Assembly: GCA_021789935.1 (NCBI GenBank)
Contig: JAJYIR010000018.1
Coordinates: forward strand, 14,538 to 48,795
DNA: 34,258 nucleotides
Reading direction: 5' to 3'
Source of the DNA: Nitrospirota bacterium
Lineage (GTDB): Bacteria > Nitrospirota > Thermodesulfovibrionia > Thermodesulfovibrionales > JdFR-88
In this document: one piece after another, positions 24,000 through 31,314 of the stretch
How positions within the stretch are numbered: position 1 is the first letter of the stretch
Layout of the letters: each line of letters starts with the position of its first letter
The notes under the pieces: generated by a model
The model's input: the letters and a program-made list of their open reading frames with translations, nothing else
Told to the model about the DNA's origin: nothing
Databases searched by the model: none
Program-made: the position numbers and the translations under genes

Positions 24000-24015
24000 T
24001 GGCACGCTCATTGCA
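24000..24015 (+). promoter_or_regulatory. Full-consensus sigma54 promoter immediately before lpxC
   Basis: TGGCACG (24000-24006), four free bases, then TTGCA (24011-24015): every specified position of the -24/-12 consensus TGGCACG-N4-TTGCA is matched. The predicted start is about 24026, three bases before the lpxC ATG at 24029. No good sigma70 -10 partner exists for the TTGACA at 23950-23955. The 23845-23999 stretch shows no gene. Confidence 0.7.
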
Positions 24016-24028
24016 AGAAAAAGAAGCG

Positions 24029-24910
24029 ATGAGAAACCAGCGGACTTTGGAAAAAGAGGTAGTAGTAGAAGGTGTAGGTTTGCACACCGGTGACCAGTCG
24101 GCCATCAGGCTCAAGCCCGCTCCCAAGGATACGGGCATTATCTTTTTTATAAAAGACGGGATGTCGCCCATAAACGCCACAGTAAACGCGGTCTGCGACA
24201 CTGCGTTTTCCACGACCCTGGGGGCGGGAGGGACCAGGGTAAAGACGGTGGAGCATCTGCTTGCGGCCCTTTCCGGGTTGGGTATAGACAACCTGCATAT
24301 AGAGATCGACGGCCCCGAAGTGCCGATTCTGGACGGCAGCTCCAAGCGCTTCGTGGATTCCATAATGGGGGCCGGCATTGTCAGCCAGCCGTCGAAAAGG
24401 CCTTATCTTAAAATAATAAAACCGTTTATATTCAAGGATGGCGACGCGGAGGTGTCCGCGGTCCCGTACGAGGGCAGGCGGATTTCCTACCGCATATTCT
24501 ATCCGCACAGGCTTCTGGGCCGGCAGGAGATGACATTCGAGTTCGAGGAGGGCCTCTTCATAAGGGAGATCGCGCCCGCCAGGACTTTCGGCTTTCTGAA
24601 AGACGTCCAGTACCTGAGGACGATCGGCCTTGCGAAGGGGGGCTCGCTTGAAAACGCGGTCATCCTTAATGACACCGAGGTTTTGAACTCCTCCGGGCTC
24701 AGGTTCAAGGATGAGTTTTTGCGTCATAAACTCCTCGATTTCATCGGGGACATGTCCCTGATGGGGTTCCCGGTACAGGGCCATATGAAGGCCAGCAGGA
24801 CCGGGCATACCAGCAACCTGAAATTCGCGAAGGCCTTGCTTGCCGCCACCGATTGCTGGCAGATAGCCTACGACGTGGAGCAGGGTTCCAGCAGCCTCAA
24901 ATACGCCTGA
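24029..24910 (+). CDS. lpxC: UDP-3-O-acyl-N-acetylglucosamine deacetylase LpxC
   Basis: Zinc deacetylase for the committed step of lipid A synthesis, showing a Gram-negative outer membrane. 293 residues from ATG 24029, where MRNQRTL matches the usual LpxC start (as MIKQRTL in E. coli) and VEGVGLHTG follows. Zinc ligands His76 (TVEHLLAAL), His233 and Asp237 (RHKLLDFIGD), and catalytic His260 (RTGHTSNL) are all visible. The in-frame ATG at 23966 and upstream frame add 23 non-family residues that would overlap the sigma54 site. The usual Shine-Dalgarno is weak (AAGAAG). Confidence 0.96.
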   Translation: MRNQRTLEKEVVVEGVGLHTGDQSAIRLKPAPKDTGIIFFIKDGMSPINATVNAVCDTAFSTTLGAGGTRVKTVEHLLAALSGLGIDNLHIEIDGPEVPILDGSSKRFVDSIMGAGIVSQPSKRPYLKIIKPFIFKDGDAEVSAVPYEGRRISYRIFYPHRLLGRQEMTFEFEEGLFIREIAPARTFGFLKDVQYLRTIGLAKGGSLENAVILNDTEVLNSSGLRFKDEFLRHKLLDFIGDMSLMGFPVQGHMKASRTGHTSNLKFAKALLAATDCWQIAYDVEQGSSSLKYA

Positions 24911-24952
24911 GTTTTTGTTTTTCCCCTCCACAAGTTCTTTTTAAATAAAAGA

Positions 24953-25004
24953 AGCTGGGAAGAGTTTTAAGAGCGTTTAAAAATCTTCCCAGCTCAGCTT
25001 TTTT
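24953..25004. terminator. Bidirectional terminator between lpxC and the H1-like gene
   Basis: AGCTGGGAAGA (24953-24963) and TCTTCCCAGCT (24984-24994) form an 11-bp perfect stem with a 20-base loop. T6 (24999-25004) follows on the plus strand, and a T-rich TTCTTTTATTT follows on the minus strand. It can serve both convergent genes. Confidence 0.8.
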
Positions 25005-25024
25005 CCTCAAATCAAAAACTTTCT

Positions 25025-25231
25025 TTACTTCTTTTTCGCTGCTGCCGTCTTTGCTGCCGGTTTCTTTGCAGCGGGTTTCTTTGCTGCTACTGCTGCCTTC
25101 GGTGCTGCCTTCTTCGGTGCCGCTGCCTTCTTGGTCACCGTGGTCTTGGCCGCTGCCTTCGGTGCTGCCTTCTTTGCAACGGGTTTTTTCGCTGCTGCTG
25201 CCTTTGCTGCCGGTTTCTTCGCTGTCGCCAT
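25025..25231 (-). CDS. Histone H1-like Lys/Ala/Pro-rich nucleoid protein
   Basis: 68 residues made almost only of Ala, Lys and Pro, with a few Thr and Val (MATAKKPAAKAAAAKKP... TAAAKKK). This resembles the C-terminal tail of eukaryotic H1 and bacterial H1-like proteins such as Hc1 and AlgP, which bind DNA non-specifically. The start at 25231 is fixed by AGGAGGTG 6 bases upstream; an ATG three codons earlier overlaps that Shine-Dalgarno. The GCT/GCC/AAG repeats make the DNA low-complexity and prone to slippage. It is transcribed in the same direction as the HTH gene, 57 bases downstream. Confidence 0.7.
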   Translation of the reverse strand: MATAKKPAAKAAAAKKPVAKKAAPKAAAKTTVTKKAAAPKKAAPKAAVAAKKPAAKKPAAKTAAAKKK

Positions 25232-25287
25232 CTGTTTCACCTCCTTTCATTGTGGCCCCGGCCCCCTAAGGCTGGCCGGAGCGGCGG

Positions 25288-25830
25288 TTAAGCTCTCCCT
25301 AAAAGAGGAATCCTCCTGTCAGAAAGTATTTTCTGAAGGGCGCTGTCTCGCGCTTTTTTCCTCTGGCGGTACTCCTGTTCGCTCATGCGAGTGAGCACCA
25401 CCCTGCATCCGAAATGCCTGGCAGTTTCCCTAACGGCCTTTTCGTCGATCTCGCCATCCGTAACTGCCAGGAGGTTCACGGTCTTGACGTCCCGTCCCTC
25501 CGCGTACGGCCCGTAGATGAAAGCGCACTTGGCGCCGCCCCTTAACAGGGCCTTAAGGCTGCCGGCAAGCCCCAGGGATTTCGTTATCAGATTTTTTAGT
25601 TCAGAATAAAGGGGAGAGTCCGCGTCCGCCTGGAAGTATTTCAGATTGGCGACTTTCTCACTCCTGACAACCCCGATCTTCTCAAGATTGTCCAACTCTC
25701 TTTTTACCGCCGAGGGGTTTTTCTCAAGGAGCCTCGATATTTCCCTCATATAAAACTTGTCCTCCGGGCTGTTCAACAGCAGCGAGAGGACCTCCGCTCT
25801 TATGGCCGATGAAAAAAGCTTTTTTAGCAT
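25288..25830 (-). CDS. Winged-helix regulator fused to a degenerate nucleotidyltransferase domain
   Basis: 180 residues. The N-terminal winged helix (about 5-65: AEVLSLLLNSPEDKFYMREISRLL, then NPSAVKRELDNLEKIGVVRSE) is like ArsR or MarR-type HTHs fused to MNT nucleotidyltransferases. The second half has the fold signature KCAFIYGPYAEG (101-112), where active enzymes have GSxAxG. The metal-binding DxD region reads KTVNLL, with Thr117 and Asn119 in place of Asp. It is therefore probably a catalytically dead nucleotide-sensing or structural domain. The gene starts directly after a promoter with no leader or Shine-Dalgarno. Partner genes of toxin-antitoxin type (HEPN) are not seen. Confidence 0.75.
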   Translation of the reverse strand: MLKKLFSSAIRAEVLSLLLNSPEDKFYMREISRLLEKNPSAVKRELDNLEKIGVVRSEKVANLKYFQADADSPLYSELKNLITKSLGLAGSLKALLRGGAKCAFIYGPYAEGRDVKTVNLLAVTDGEIDEKAVRETARHFGCRVVLTRMSEQEYRQRKKARDSALQKILSDRRIPLLGRA

Positions 25831-25838
25831 CTGGTTTT

Positions 25839-25867
25839 ATATAAAGATATTTTTCCTCAAATGTCAA
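25839..25867 (-). promoter_or_regulatory. Promoter of the HTH gene, predicting a leaderless mRNA
   Basis: On the minus strand TTGACA (25867-25862) is full consensus, the spacer is 17 and the -10 is TTATAT (25844-25839). Eight bases remain before the ATG at 25830, so the start of transcription should be at or within two bases of the ATG. An ATAT-N4-ATAT inverted repeat overlaps the -10 and could be an autoregulatory operator. Further upstream lies a 10-bp palindrome AACGATCGTT (25925-25934). Confidence 0.6.
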
Positions 25868-25947
25868 CAGGAAAATCACTTTCTTGAACATAAGGTGCCA
25901 AAAAGAGAACGATTCCTTTAAGTGAACGATCGTTGATTGAGGGGGAA

Positions 25948-26841
25948 CTAACTTCCGGAGGGTTTTTCCTGCACTTGCCTTTTCCCGCGTAGGAGCTCCC
26001 TCGCGGTCCTCATGTTCATGGGGTCGTCTTCCTCTTTTTTCTTTGGCGTCTCCATGATGACGGGGACGCCCCCGAAGGGCGGGCCGAAGGCAAGGAAGTT
26101 CCTGAACCCCTCCAGGCCTATGCCGCCTTTCCCGAGGTGCTCGTGCCTGTCCATGCCCGATCCGAGCCGTCCCCTGGAGTCGTTCATGTGGATGAGGCGC
26201 ACCTGCACATCCTGCGCCTGCAGGGCAAGCAGCTTCATCCCTTCCATGGACGCGATATCATAGCCCGAGGCAAAGCCGTGGCAGGTATCGAAGCAGATGC
26301 CCGCCGTCCCAGCCTCCAGGGCTGTCCGCGAGAGGGCCTCAATGGATGCGGGGGGCATCTGCGGGGCGGGCGCCGCCGCGGTGTTTTCAAGCAGAAGCCC
26401 GGCCTTGAACCGTTTCTTTCCCCTGCCTAGCACGCTTCTTACAGACTCTATGAAAAGTAGACGGGCACTGTCTTCTTCCCTGCCAGGCACAAGTTTTCCG
26501 TCGGAGACAGGGCGGCCGGAATGGACGACCACATAATCCGCCCCGATGGTGTCTGCCCTATTCAGCTCCTCTTTCAGCATCCAGACGGATTTTTCCCTGA
26601 GGGCCGTATTGGCGCTGGACAAGTTCAGCAGATAACAGGCATGGATGAATACAGGGTCCAGCGCGAGCTTTTCTCTTCCCGCCCTGAACAGGCGGGCTTC
26701 CTCCTCCGGGATACCGGCGAGCTGCCAGCTCCTGGGGCTGTGAGAGAATATCTGGAATGTGGTGCATTCAAGGGCCCGGGCGCGCTCCAGCGCCTTCGGA
26801 AAACCGCCGGCTATCGATACATGCACACCAAACCTTCTCAC
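25948..26841 (-). CDS. nfo: Endonuclease IV (Nfo), AP endonuclease
   Basis: Cuts abasic sites in base excision repair using three zinc ions in a TIM barrel. 297 residues; family size is 280-300. The start region RRFGVHVSIAGGFPKALERA is typical. The metal-ligand motifs FIHACYLLNLSS, VVVHSGR, LLLENTA, GICFDTCHGFASGYD, RLIHMNDSRG and RHEHLGKGGIG are all present in order. The start is GTG at 26841; an overlapping ATG at 26844 is out of frame. No Shine-Dalgarno is seen. It is divergent from rmuC, another DNA-maintenance gene. Confidence 0.95.
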   Translation of the reverse strand: MRRFGVHVSIAGGFPKALERARALECTTFQIFSHSPRSWQLAGIPEEEARLFRAGREKLALDPVFIHACYLLNLSSANTALREKSVWMLKEELNRADTIGADYVVVHSGRPVSDGKLVPGREEDSARLLFIESVRSVLGRGKKRFKAGLLLENTAAAPAPQMPPASIEALSRTALEAGTAGICFDTCHGFASGYDIASMEGMKLLALQAQDVQVRLIHMNDSRGRLGSGMDRHEHLGKGGIGLEGFRNFLAFGPPFGGVPVIMETPKKKEEDDPMNMRTARELLRGKRQVQEKPSGS

Positions 26842-26847
26842 ATATTA

Positions 26848-26853
26848 ATTATA
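26848..26853 (-). promoter_or_regulatory. -10 element directly before nfo (leaderless candidate)
   Basis: On the minus strand TATAAT is followed by only 6 bases (TAATAT) and then the GTG start of nfo. No good -35 is visible. A start of transcription at the GTG would give a leaderless message. Confidence 0.4.
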
Positions 26854-26893
26854 AACTCATTGTCCGCCGCGGAAAAAAATTGTTTCCGTCAGT

Positions 26894-26923
26894 TTGCTTT
26901 GGAAACGGCGTTATTGCTAAAAT
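26894..26923 (+). promoter_or_regulatory. rmuC promoter (leaderless candidate)
   Basis: TGCTAAAAT ends at 26923: -10 TAAAAT, 5 of 6, with an extended TGn. TTGCTT (26894-26899) lies 18 bases upstream as a modest -35. Eight bases separate the -10 from ATG 26932, which has no Shine-Dalgarno. Confidence 0.45.
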
Positions 26924-26931
26924 TCCTCATC

Positions 26932-28287
26932 ATGGTTACCCTGCTCCTCATATTAATAACCGTTCTTTTGCTCGTTAATATCCTTGTATCTTTAAGGCCT
27001 GGCGGCACGCAGCGGAACGAAGAGCTCAGAAACCAGGTTTCCTATATGGAAAAGGGCATCAGGGACGATCTGGTCCGTATGAGGGAGGAGCAACAGAGGA
27101 GCGCGAAAGAGGCCCGGGAGGAACAGGGCAACGGGCTCCGCAGCTTCGGAGATTCCGTGTCTGCGCGGATGGCCGAGATAGCCCATTTGCAAAAAAACCA
27201 GCTTGATGCCTTTTCCGGGCAGCTTGTGACCCTCACAAGGTCCACTGTCGAACAGCTTGAGAAGATGACCGGCAGGCACACGGAGCTTATCCAAACCATA
27301 GAAAAAAAACTGGAAGGAGTTCGGGAGGCGGTGGAGGCCAGGCTTAAATCCATCCAGGAGGACACAAGCCTGAAGCTGGAAAAGATGCGTGAGACCGTGG
27401 ACGAGAAGCTCCATAAGACGCTGGAACAGAGGCTTGGCGAGTCCTTCAGACTGGTAAGCGAACGCCTGGAGCAGGTGCACAAGGGGCTTGGCGACATGCA
27501 GAACCTCGCCGTTGGCGTAGGCGATCTGAAAAAAATGCTCTCTAATGTGAAGACGCGCGGAATCCATGGCGAGATACAGCTTGGAAATATCCTGGAGCAG
27601 ATACTCTGCCCCGAGCAGTATGAAAGGAACGTGGCCGTCAGGAAGGGCTCGAGGGAGAACGTGGAGTTTGCGATAAAGCTTCCCGGCAGGGACCAGGAAG
27701 GAAGCGCGGTATATCTGCCCATAGACTCCAAATTCCCTTTGGAGGTCTATTATTCCCTTGCCGAGGCCTATGATAAGGGCAACCCAGCGCTGGTCGAGGA
27801 GGCATCGAAGCTCCTGGAGCAGACAATAAAAAAATGCGCGAAGGACATCAGGGACAAGTACCTGGACCCTCCGGGCACAACCGATTTCGGTATAATGTTT
27901 CTGCCCATAGAGGGGCTTTACGCGGAGGTGGTCAGGAGGCCCGCGCTCTTCGAGGTGCTCCAGCGCGACTACCGCATCACCATAACGGGGCCCACTACGC
28001 TTGCGGCCTTCCTCAATAGCCTCCAGATGGGTTTTAGCACTTTGGCCATAGAAAAACGGTCCAGCGAGGTCTGGAAGATACTTGGCGCCGTAAAGACCGA
28101 ATTCGACCGGTTCGGCGACGTCCTGAAGCGGGCGCAGGACAAGCTCAGCCAGACCAGCAAGGAATTGGATACCCTGGTGGGGGTGAGGTCCAGGCAGATA
28201 CAGGTGAAACTGAGAAAAATCCAGCAAATACCCGAAGAGAAAGATCTCCTTGTCCATTCGGAAGAGGACGCCCCGGAAGAAAACTGA
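26932..28287 (+). CDS. rmuC: DNA recombination protein RmuC
   Basis: 451 residues from ATG 26932. The membrane segment VTLLLILITVLLLVNILVSL (2-21) anchors the protein. A long coiled coil follows (about 30-195, with repeated KMxETVDEKL-like heptads), then the RmuC nuclease-like domain (about 200-430: RGIHGEIQLGNILEQILCPEQYERN, LPIDSKFPLEVYYSL, FGIMFLPIEGLYAEV, TGPTTLAAFLNSLQMGF). RmuC limits recombination at repeats and stalled forks. A TTG at 26914 is an alternative start that would overlap the -10 element. The stop overlaps the next frame, so rmuC, the DUF167 gene and the pseudouridine synthase look like one operon. Confidence 0.93.
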   Translation: MVTLLLILITVLLLVNILVSLRPGGTQRNEELRNQVSYMEKGIRDDLVRMREEQQRSAKEAREEQGNGLRSFGDSVSARMAEIAHLQKNQLDAFSGQLVTLTRSTVEQLEKMTGRHTELIQTIEKKLEGVREAVEARLKSIQEDTSLKLEKMRETVDEKLHKTLEQRLGESFRLVSERLEQVHKGLGDMQNLAVGVGDLKKMLSNVKTRGIHGEIQLGNILEQILCPEQYERNVAVRKGSRENVEFAIKLPGRDQEGSAVYLPIDSKFPLEVYYSLAEAYDKGNPALVEEASKLLEQTIKKCAKDIRDKYLDPPGTTDFGIMFLPIEGLYAEVVRRPALFEVLQRDYRITITGPTTLAAFLNSLQMGFSTLAIEKRSSEVWKILGAVKTEFDRFGDVLKRAQDKLSQTSKELDTLVGVRSRQIQVKLRKIQQIPEEKDLLVHSEEDAPEEN

Positions 28288-28630
28288 TGAGCAAAAAAAG
28301 CCAAAGGGAAATAAAATAAAAATCAACAGCAACAGCAAAAGCAAAATAAAAATACCCGCCGGGAAAACAAAAAACCCTGACGGGGTCATTTTCAAGGTAA
28401 AGGTGGAGCCCCGCAGTTCCAAAAGACAGATTGCCGGGCTGCACGCCGGCGCCCTCAAGATAAAGCTTACCGGCCCTCCGGTGGAAGGCAAGGCAAACGA
28501 GGAATTGATAGAATTCCTCTCCGAGACGTTTGACGTAAGAAAGTCCGCCGTCAGGATACTTAAAGGAAGCTCCTCCAAACAGAAGCTTGTCTTTATCGAG
28601 GGGCTGAAGGAGCTGGAAATACCAGAATGA
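28250..28630 (+). CDS. yggU: DUF167/UPF0235 (YggU family) protein with uncertain start
   Basis: The last 75 residues are a complete DUF167 domain (VKVEPRSSKRQIAGLHAGALKIKLTGPP, EGKANEELIEFL, ILKGSSSKQKLVFIEG). The family role is unknown. Before it lies a Lys/Asn/Ser-rich low-complexity extension of about 45 residues. The only standard in-frame start is TTG 28250, inside the end of rmuC. A better-placed ATG at 28287 overlaps the rmuC stop (TGATG) but is one frame off and meets TAA after ten codons; an A7 tract (28293-28299) just after it could restore the frame by slippage. The stop overlaps the following ATG (ATGA at 28627), indicating coupling. Confidence 0.75.
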   Translation: MSIRKRTPRKKTDEQKKPKGNKIKINSNSKSKIKIPAGKTKNPDGVIFKVKVEPRSSKRQIAGLHAGALKIKLTGPPVEGKANEELIEFLSETFDVRKSAVRILKGSSSKQKLVFIEGLKELEIPE

Positions 28631-29631
28631 AATTCATCGCAGCAGCCGGAAACGAAAACAAAAAAACATTATTTCTATTGGACCTCCTGGCCGGGAAAAC
28701 CGGGGCATCGGCAACCAAAGTCCGGATGCTCATAAAAAAAGGGGCCGTGCTGGTGGAGGGCAGGCCCGCGCTTAGACCGGATGCGCAGGTCATGCCAGGA
28801 CAGAGCATCGAGATAACAGATAAAAAAAACAGGAAGCCAAAGACAAGGAAGATAAAAAAATCGGGCATCTTCGATGTCCTTTATGAGGATGAATACCTCC
28901 TGGCGGCGCAGAAACCGGCCGGGATGCTCTCCATAAGCACGGAAACGGAAAACATGCACACCTTCTACAGGACTGTTTCAGACTACGTAAAGGAGAATTC
29001 CGGGGGCAAGGGCAGGATATTCATAGTCCACAGGCTGGACCGGGACGTCTCCGGAGTCATGCTGTTTGCCAAAAACTATGAGGTCAAAAAAACCCTCCAG
29101 GACTCCTGGGAACAGACTGAAAAGGTCTATAATGCCCTCGTGGAGGGCCGCCCGGCCAGGGATGAAGGAACAATAACAGGCTGGCTTTGTGAAAGAGGTG
29201 AGAACCTGATGCGTTCCTGTGCGGCCCCCGCTCCCGATGCCAAGGCCTCGAAGGCCAAACGGGCTGTCACCCGGTACAGGCTCATCAAGGAAAACGCCGG
29301 CTTCAGCCTTCTGGAAGTCAGGCTTGAGACGGGGAGGAAACACCAGATACGCGTGCACCTGAAAGACCTGGGATGCCCCGTGATCGGGGACAAAAAATAC
29401 GGCTCCGTTTTGGATGTAAAGGCGGTCCCGGATTCAAGAACGGCAGGGAAAGGCCCTGTTGCAAAAGGCCCCATGTCCCGTTTTTATTCCAGTTTTAAAC
29501 GCATGGGGTTGCATGCGGTAAGCCTTTCATTTACCCACCCGGTGACCGGCCGTAAGGTCGTGGCCAGCTCTCCGATGCCAAAGAGTTTTCTGCTGCCTTT
29601 TAAAAACCGTAATAATAATCCGGCGAAATAG
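28627..29631 (+). CDS. RluA/RluD-family 23S rRNA or tRNA pseudouridine synthase
   Basis: 334 residues. An N-terminal S4 RNA-binding domain (about 12-60, LAGKTGASATKVRMLIKKGAVLVEG) is followed by a Lys-rich linker (about 65-80) and the pseudouridine synthase domain. The catalytic Asp138 lies in IVHRLDRDVSGV. LLEVRLETGRKHQIRVHLKDLGCPVIGDKKYG is the RluA-family signature. The specific uridine cannot be told from sequence. A short insertion rich in Ala and Lys (about 198-215) and a C-terminal insert (about 262-285) distinguish it from close RluD enzymes. It is the third gene of the rmuC operon. Confidence 0.93.
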   Translation: MKFIAAAGNENKKTLFLLDLLAGKTGASATKVRMLIKKGAVLVEGRPALRPDAQVMPGQSIEITDKKNRKPKTRKIKKSGIFDVLYEDEYLLAAQKPAGMLSISTETENMHTFYRTVSDYVKENSGGKGRIFIVHRLDRDVSGVMLFAKNYEVKKTLQDSWEQTEKVYNALVEGRPARDEGTITGWLCERGENLMRSCAAPAPDAKASKAKRAVTRYRLIKENAGFSLLEVRLETGRKHQIRVHLKDLGCPVIGDKKYGSVLDVKAVPDSRTAGKGPVAKGPMSRFYSSFKRMGLHAVSLSFTHPVTGRKVVASSPMPKSFLLPFKNRNNNPAK

Positions 29632-29653
29632 CCCTCCCGCACGGCAGCAAGAC

Positions 29654-29672
29654 GGCCCGGTTTGACCGGGCC
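29654..29672. terminator. 8-bp GC hairpin between convergent genes
   Basis: GGCCCGGT (29654-29661) and ACCGGGCC (29665-29672) pair around a 3-base loop in the 55-base gap between the convergent pseudouridine synthase and disulfide reductase genes. No proper T-run follows on either strand, so termination would be weak or factor-assisted. Confidence 0.5.
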
Positions 29673-29686
29673 AAAACGGAAGGAGG

Positions 29687-31102
29687 TCATTTCAGCCTGC
29701 TCAGCGCCTCGGGTATAAGCTCTGAGAGCTCCGGGAATATGTGCATGCTTTTTGTGATGTAATCCGCGTTCCCGCCGTTTGCGATGGTGTTGGCCGCTTC
29801 CTGTATAAGAATCGGGGCCATGGGGCCAAGTATGTGGAAACCAAGAAGCCTCTTTGTCTTTTTCTGTGCCACCGCCTTTGCAAAGCCGGCCTTCTCCTGC
29901 ATGGCTATCCCTTTGGCCACGTCCGAATAAGAGGCCCTGCCCACCAGCACGTCATCTCCGTAGCGATGCCTGGCCATTTTTTCGGTAAGCCCCACGCCGG
30001 CAATCTGGGGATGTGCAAAGATCGCGTGCGGCACTGAATCGAAATCCATACTCATCTTTTCATCATGGGTGGCGTTATGCCAGGCTATTTCGGACTCTTT
30101 GTCCCCGGCATGGGTGAACATCTGCCTGCCTATGGCGTCCCCAAAGGCCCATATGTTTCCAACATTTGTAAGCAGACCGTCATCCACTTTTATGTAATTT
30201 CTTTCATCCGTATGAATCCCGGCGACCGCGGCCCCTATGAGGTCCGCGTTCGACACCCTGCCGGCGGCCACCATAAGGCTTTCCGCCGTGAATCTTTTTT
30301 TCTCCCCGTTTTTGTTCTGTCCGGTCACAAATACTCCCGCCCCCTCCCGCCCGGCCTCGATCACTTTCAACCCCTTGTTTATCCATACGTACCTGGACAT
30401 CTCCGCTTCAAAGACATCGATGATCTCGGGCTCCTCCTGTGATATGAGGCTCTCCAGGGCCTCTATTATGGTGACCCTGGCGCCCATGGCCGAAAAGAAA
30501 TGGGCGTACTCCACGGCGATATACCCGCCGCCTATTATTATCAAGCTTTCAGGCGGCCTTTTAAGCTCCAGAACGGACTCATTTGTGAGATATCCGGTCT
30601 CCCCGATACCTTCTATCGGGGGTATCAGCGGACGGGAGCCCGAGGCGATAAAGACCTTTTTCCCCCTTATGAGCTGCCCCTGGAACTCCTCTCCCGGCTC
30701 CCCCTCCAGCTCCATTGTGTGCGGCCCGTTTAAATTTGCATCGGTAAAATGTGCCGGCACATGAAAGTAATCCAGGTTTTTCCCGGAGCTCTCTATTTCC
30801 TCTCTTAAGAAACTCCTCCCGTGGTCCCTGGCTTTGTTCATCCTGGCCATAATGGAAGCGAAGTCCACCTCCGTCACGCGCGCCGTTACCCCGATGCGCC
30901 CCGCCTCCTCGATCTCCCTTATCCTGTCCGCGGAGTAAATAAGGGTCTTTGAAGGCACGCACCCGAAATTGAGGCATGTCCCGCCCAGATAGTCCTTGCC
31001 AACCAGCGCCACTTTAAGGCCCGCCTCAAGCGCCTTGAACACGACATTCATCCCCACCCCGGTGCCTACTACAAGGACGTCATACTCCTTCACTTTTTCC
31101 AT
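29687..31102 (-). CDS. Class I flavoprotein disulfide reductase (dihydrolipoyl dehydrogenase-like), active-site His replaced
   Basis: 471 residues from ATG 31102 (GGGGGTGGG upstream). FAD-binding VLVVGTGVGMNVV, redox pair Cys43-Cys48 in GGTCLNFGCVPSKTL, NAD(P)-binding LIIIGGGYIAVEYAHFF, and FAD site GNIWAFGDAIG are all intact. In Lpd, mercuric reductase and glutathione reductase the C-terminus has HPTxSE, whose His-Glu pair acts as acid-base catalyst. Here it reads MHIFPELSE, with Phe456 in the His position and Glu461 kept; a His lies two residues earlier (454). No 2-oxoacid dehydrogenase genes are near. The substrate is therefore open: mycothione-, trypanothione- or CoA-disulfide-like reductases are alternatives. 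Confidence 0.85.
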   Translation of the reverse strand: MEKVKEYDVLVVGTGVGMNVVFKALEAGLKVALVGKDYLGGTCLNFGCVPSKTLIYSADRIREIEEAGRIGVTARVTEVDFASIMARMNKARDHGRSFLREEIESSGKNLDYFHVPAHFTDANLNGPHTMELEGEPGEEFQGQLIRGKKVFIASGSRPLIPPIEGIGETGYLTNESVLELKRPPESLIIIGGGYIAVEYAHFFSAMGARVTIIEALESLISQEEPEIIDVFEAEMSRYVWINKGLKVIEAGREGAGVFVTGQNKNGEKKRFTAESLMVAAGRVSNADLIGAAVAGIHTDERNYIKVDDGLLTNVGNIWAFGDAIGRQMFTHAGDKESEIAWHNATHDEKMSMDFDSVPHAIFAHPQIAGVGLTEKMARHRYGDDVLVGRASYSDVAKGIAMQEKAGFAKAVAQKKTKRLLGFHILGPMAPILIQEAANTIANGGNADYITKSMHIFPELSELIPEALSRLK

Positions 31103-31142
31103 TTGCCCACCCCCTTTTTTCAGGGACGCCCTGTTTTTAAAA

Positions 31143-31148
31143 ATCATA
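31143..31148 (-). promoter_or_regulatory. Extended -10 promoter of the disulfide reductase gene
   Basis: The minus strand reads TGCTATGAT: -10 TATGAT (5 of 6) with extended TGn. No clear -35. A transcript start near 31136 leaves about 34 bases of leader containing the GGGGGTGGG ribosome binding site. Confidence 0.4.
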
Positions 31149-31314
31149 GCACACACAAAAGCGGCGCATTTGGATTTGATTTATCCCGAGGCCGCCGGAA
31201 ATAGCTGAATGTTTTTCGAGCATGGTATTATAAAAAACTATTGCTTTAAAAAATAAAATCCTGTTTTTTTTAAAAAACATATTGACGACAGGCGATATGC
31301 AGGAGAGCCGCTAG

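Noticed and set aside
24008-24931. 307-residue frame antisense to lpxC
   Set aside because: Mirror of a certain lpxC gene; no start signal or family resemblance.
25040-25220. GCTGCCGC-type short tandem repeats
   Set aside because: Explained by Ala/Lys codons of the H1-like protein, which has a strong start signal.
26992-28578. 528-residue frame antisense to rmuC
   Set aside because: Long only because of GC-rich codon structure of rmuC; the sense frame has complete RmuC motifs.
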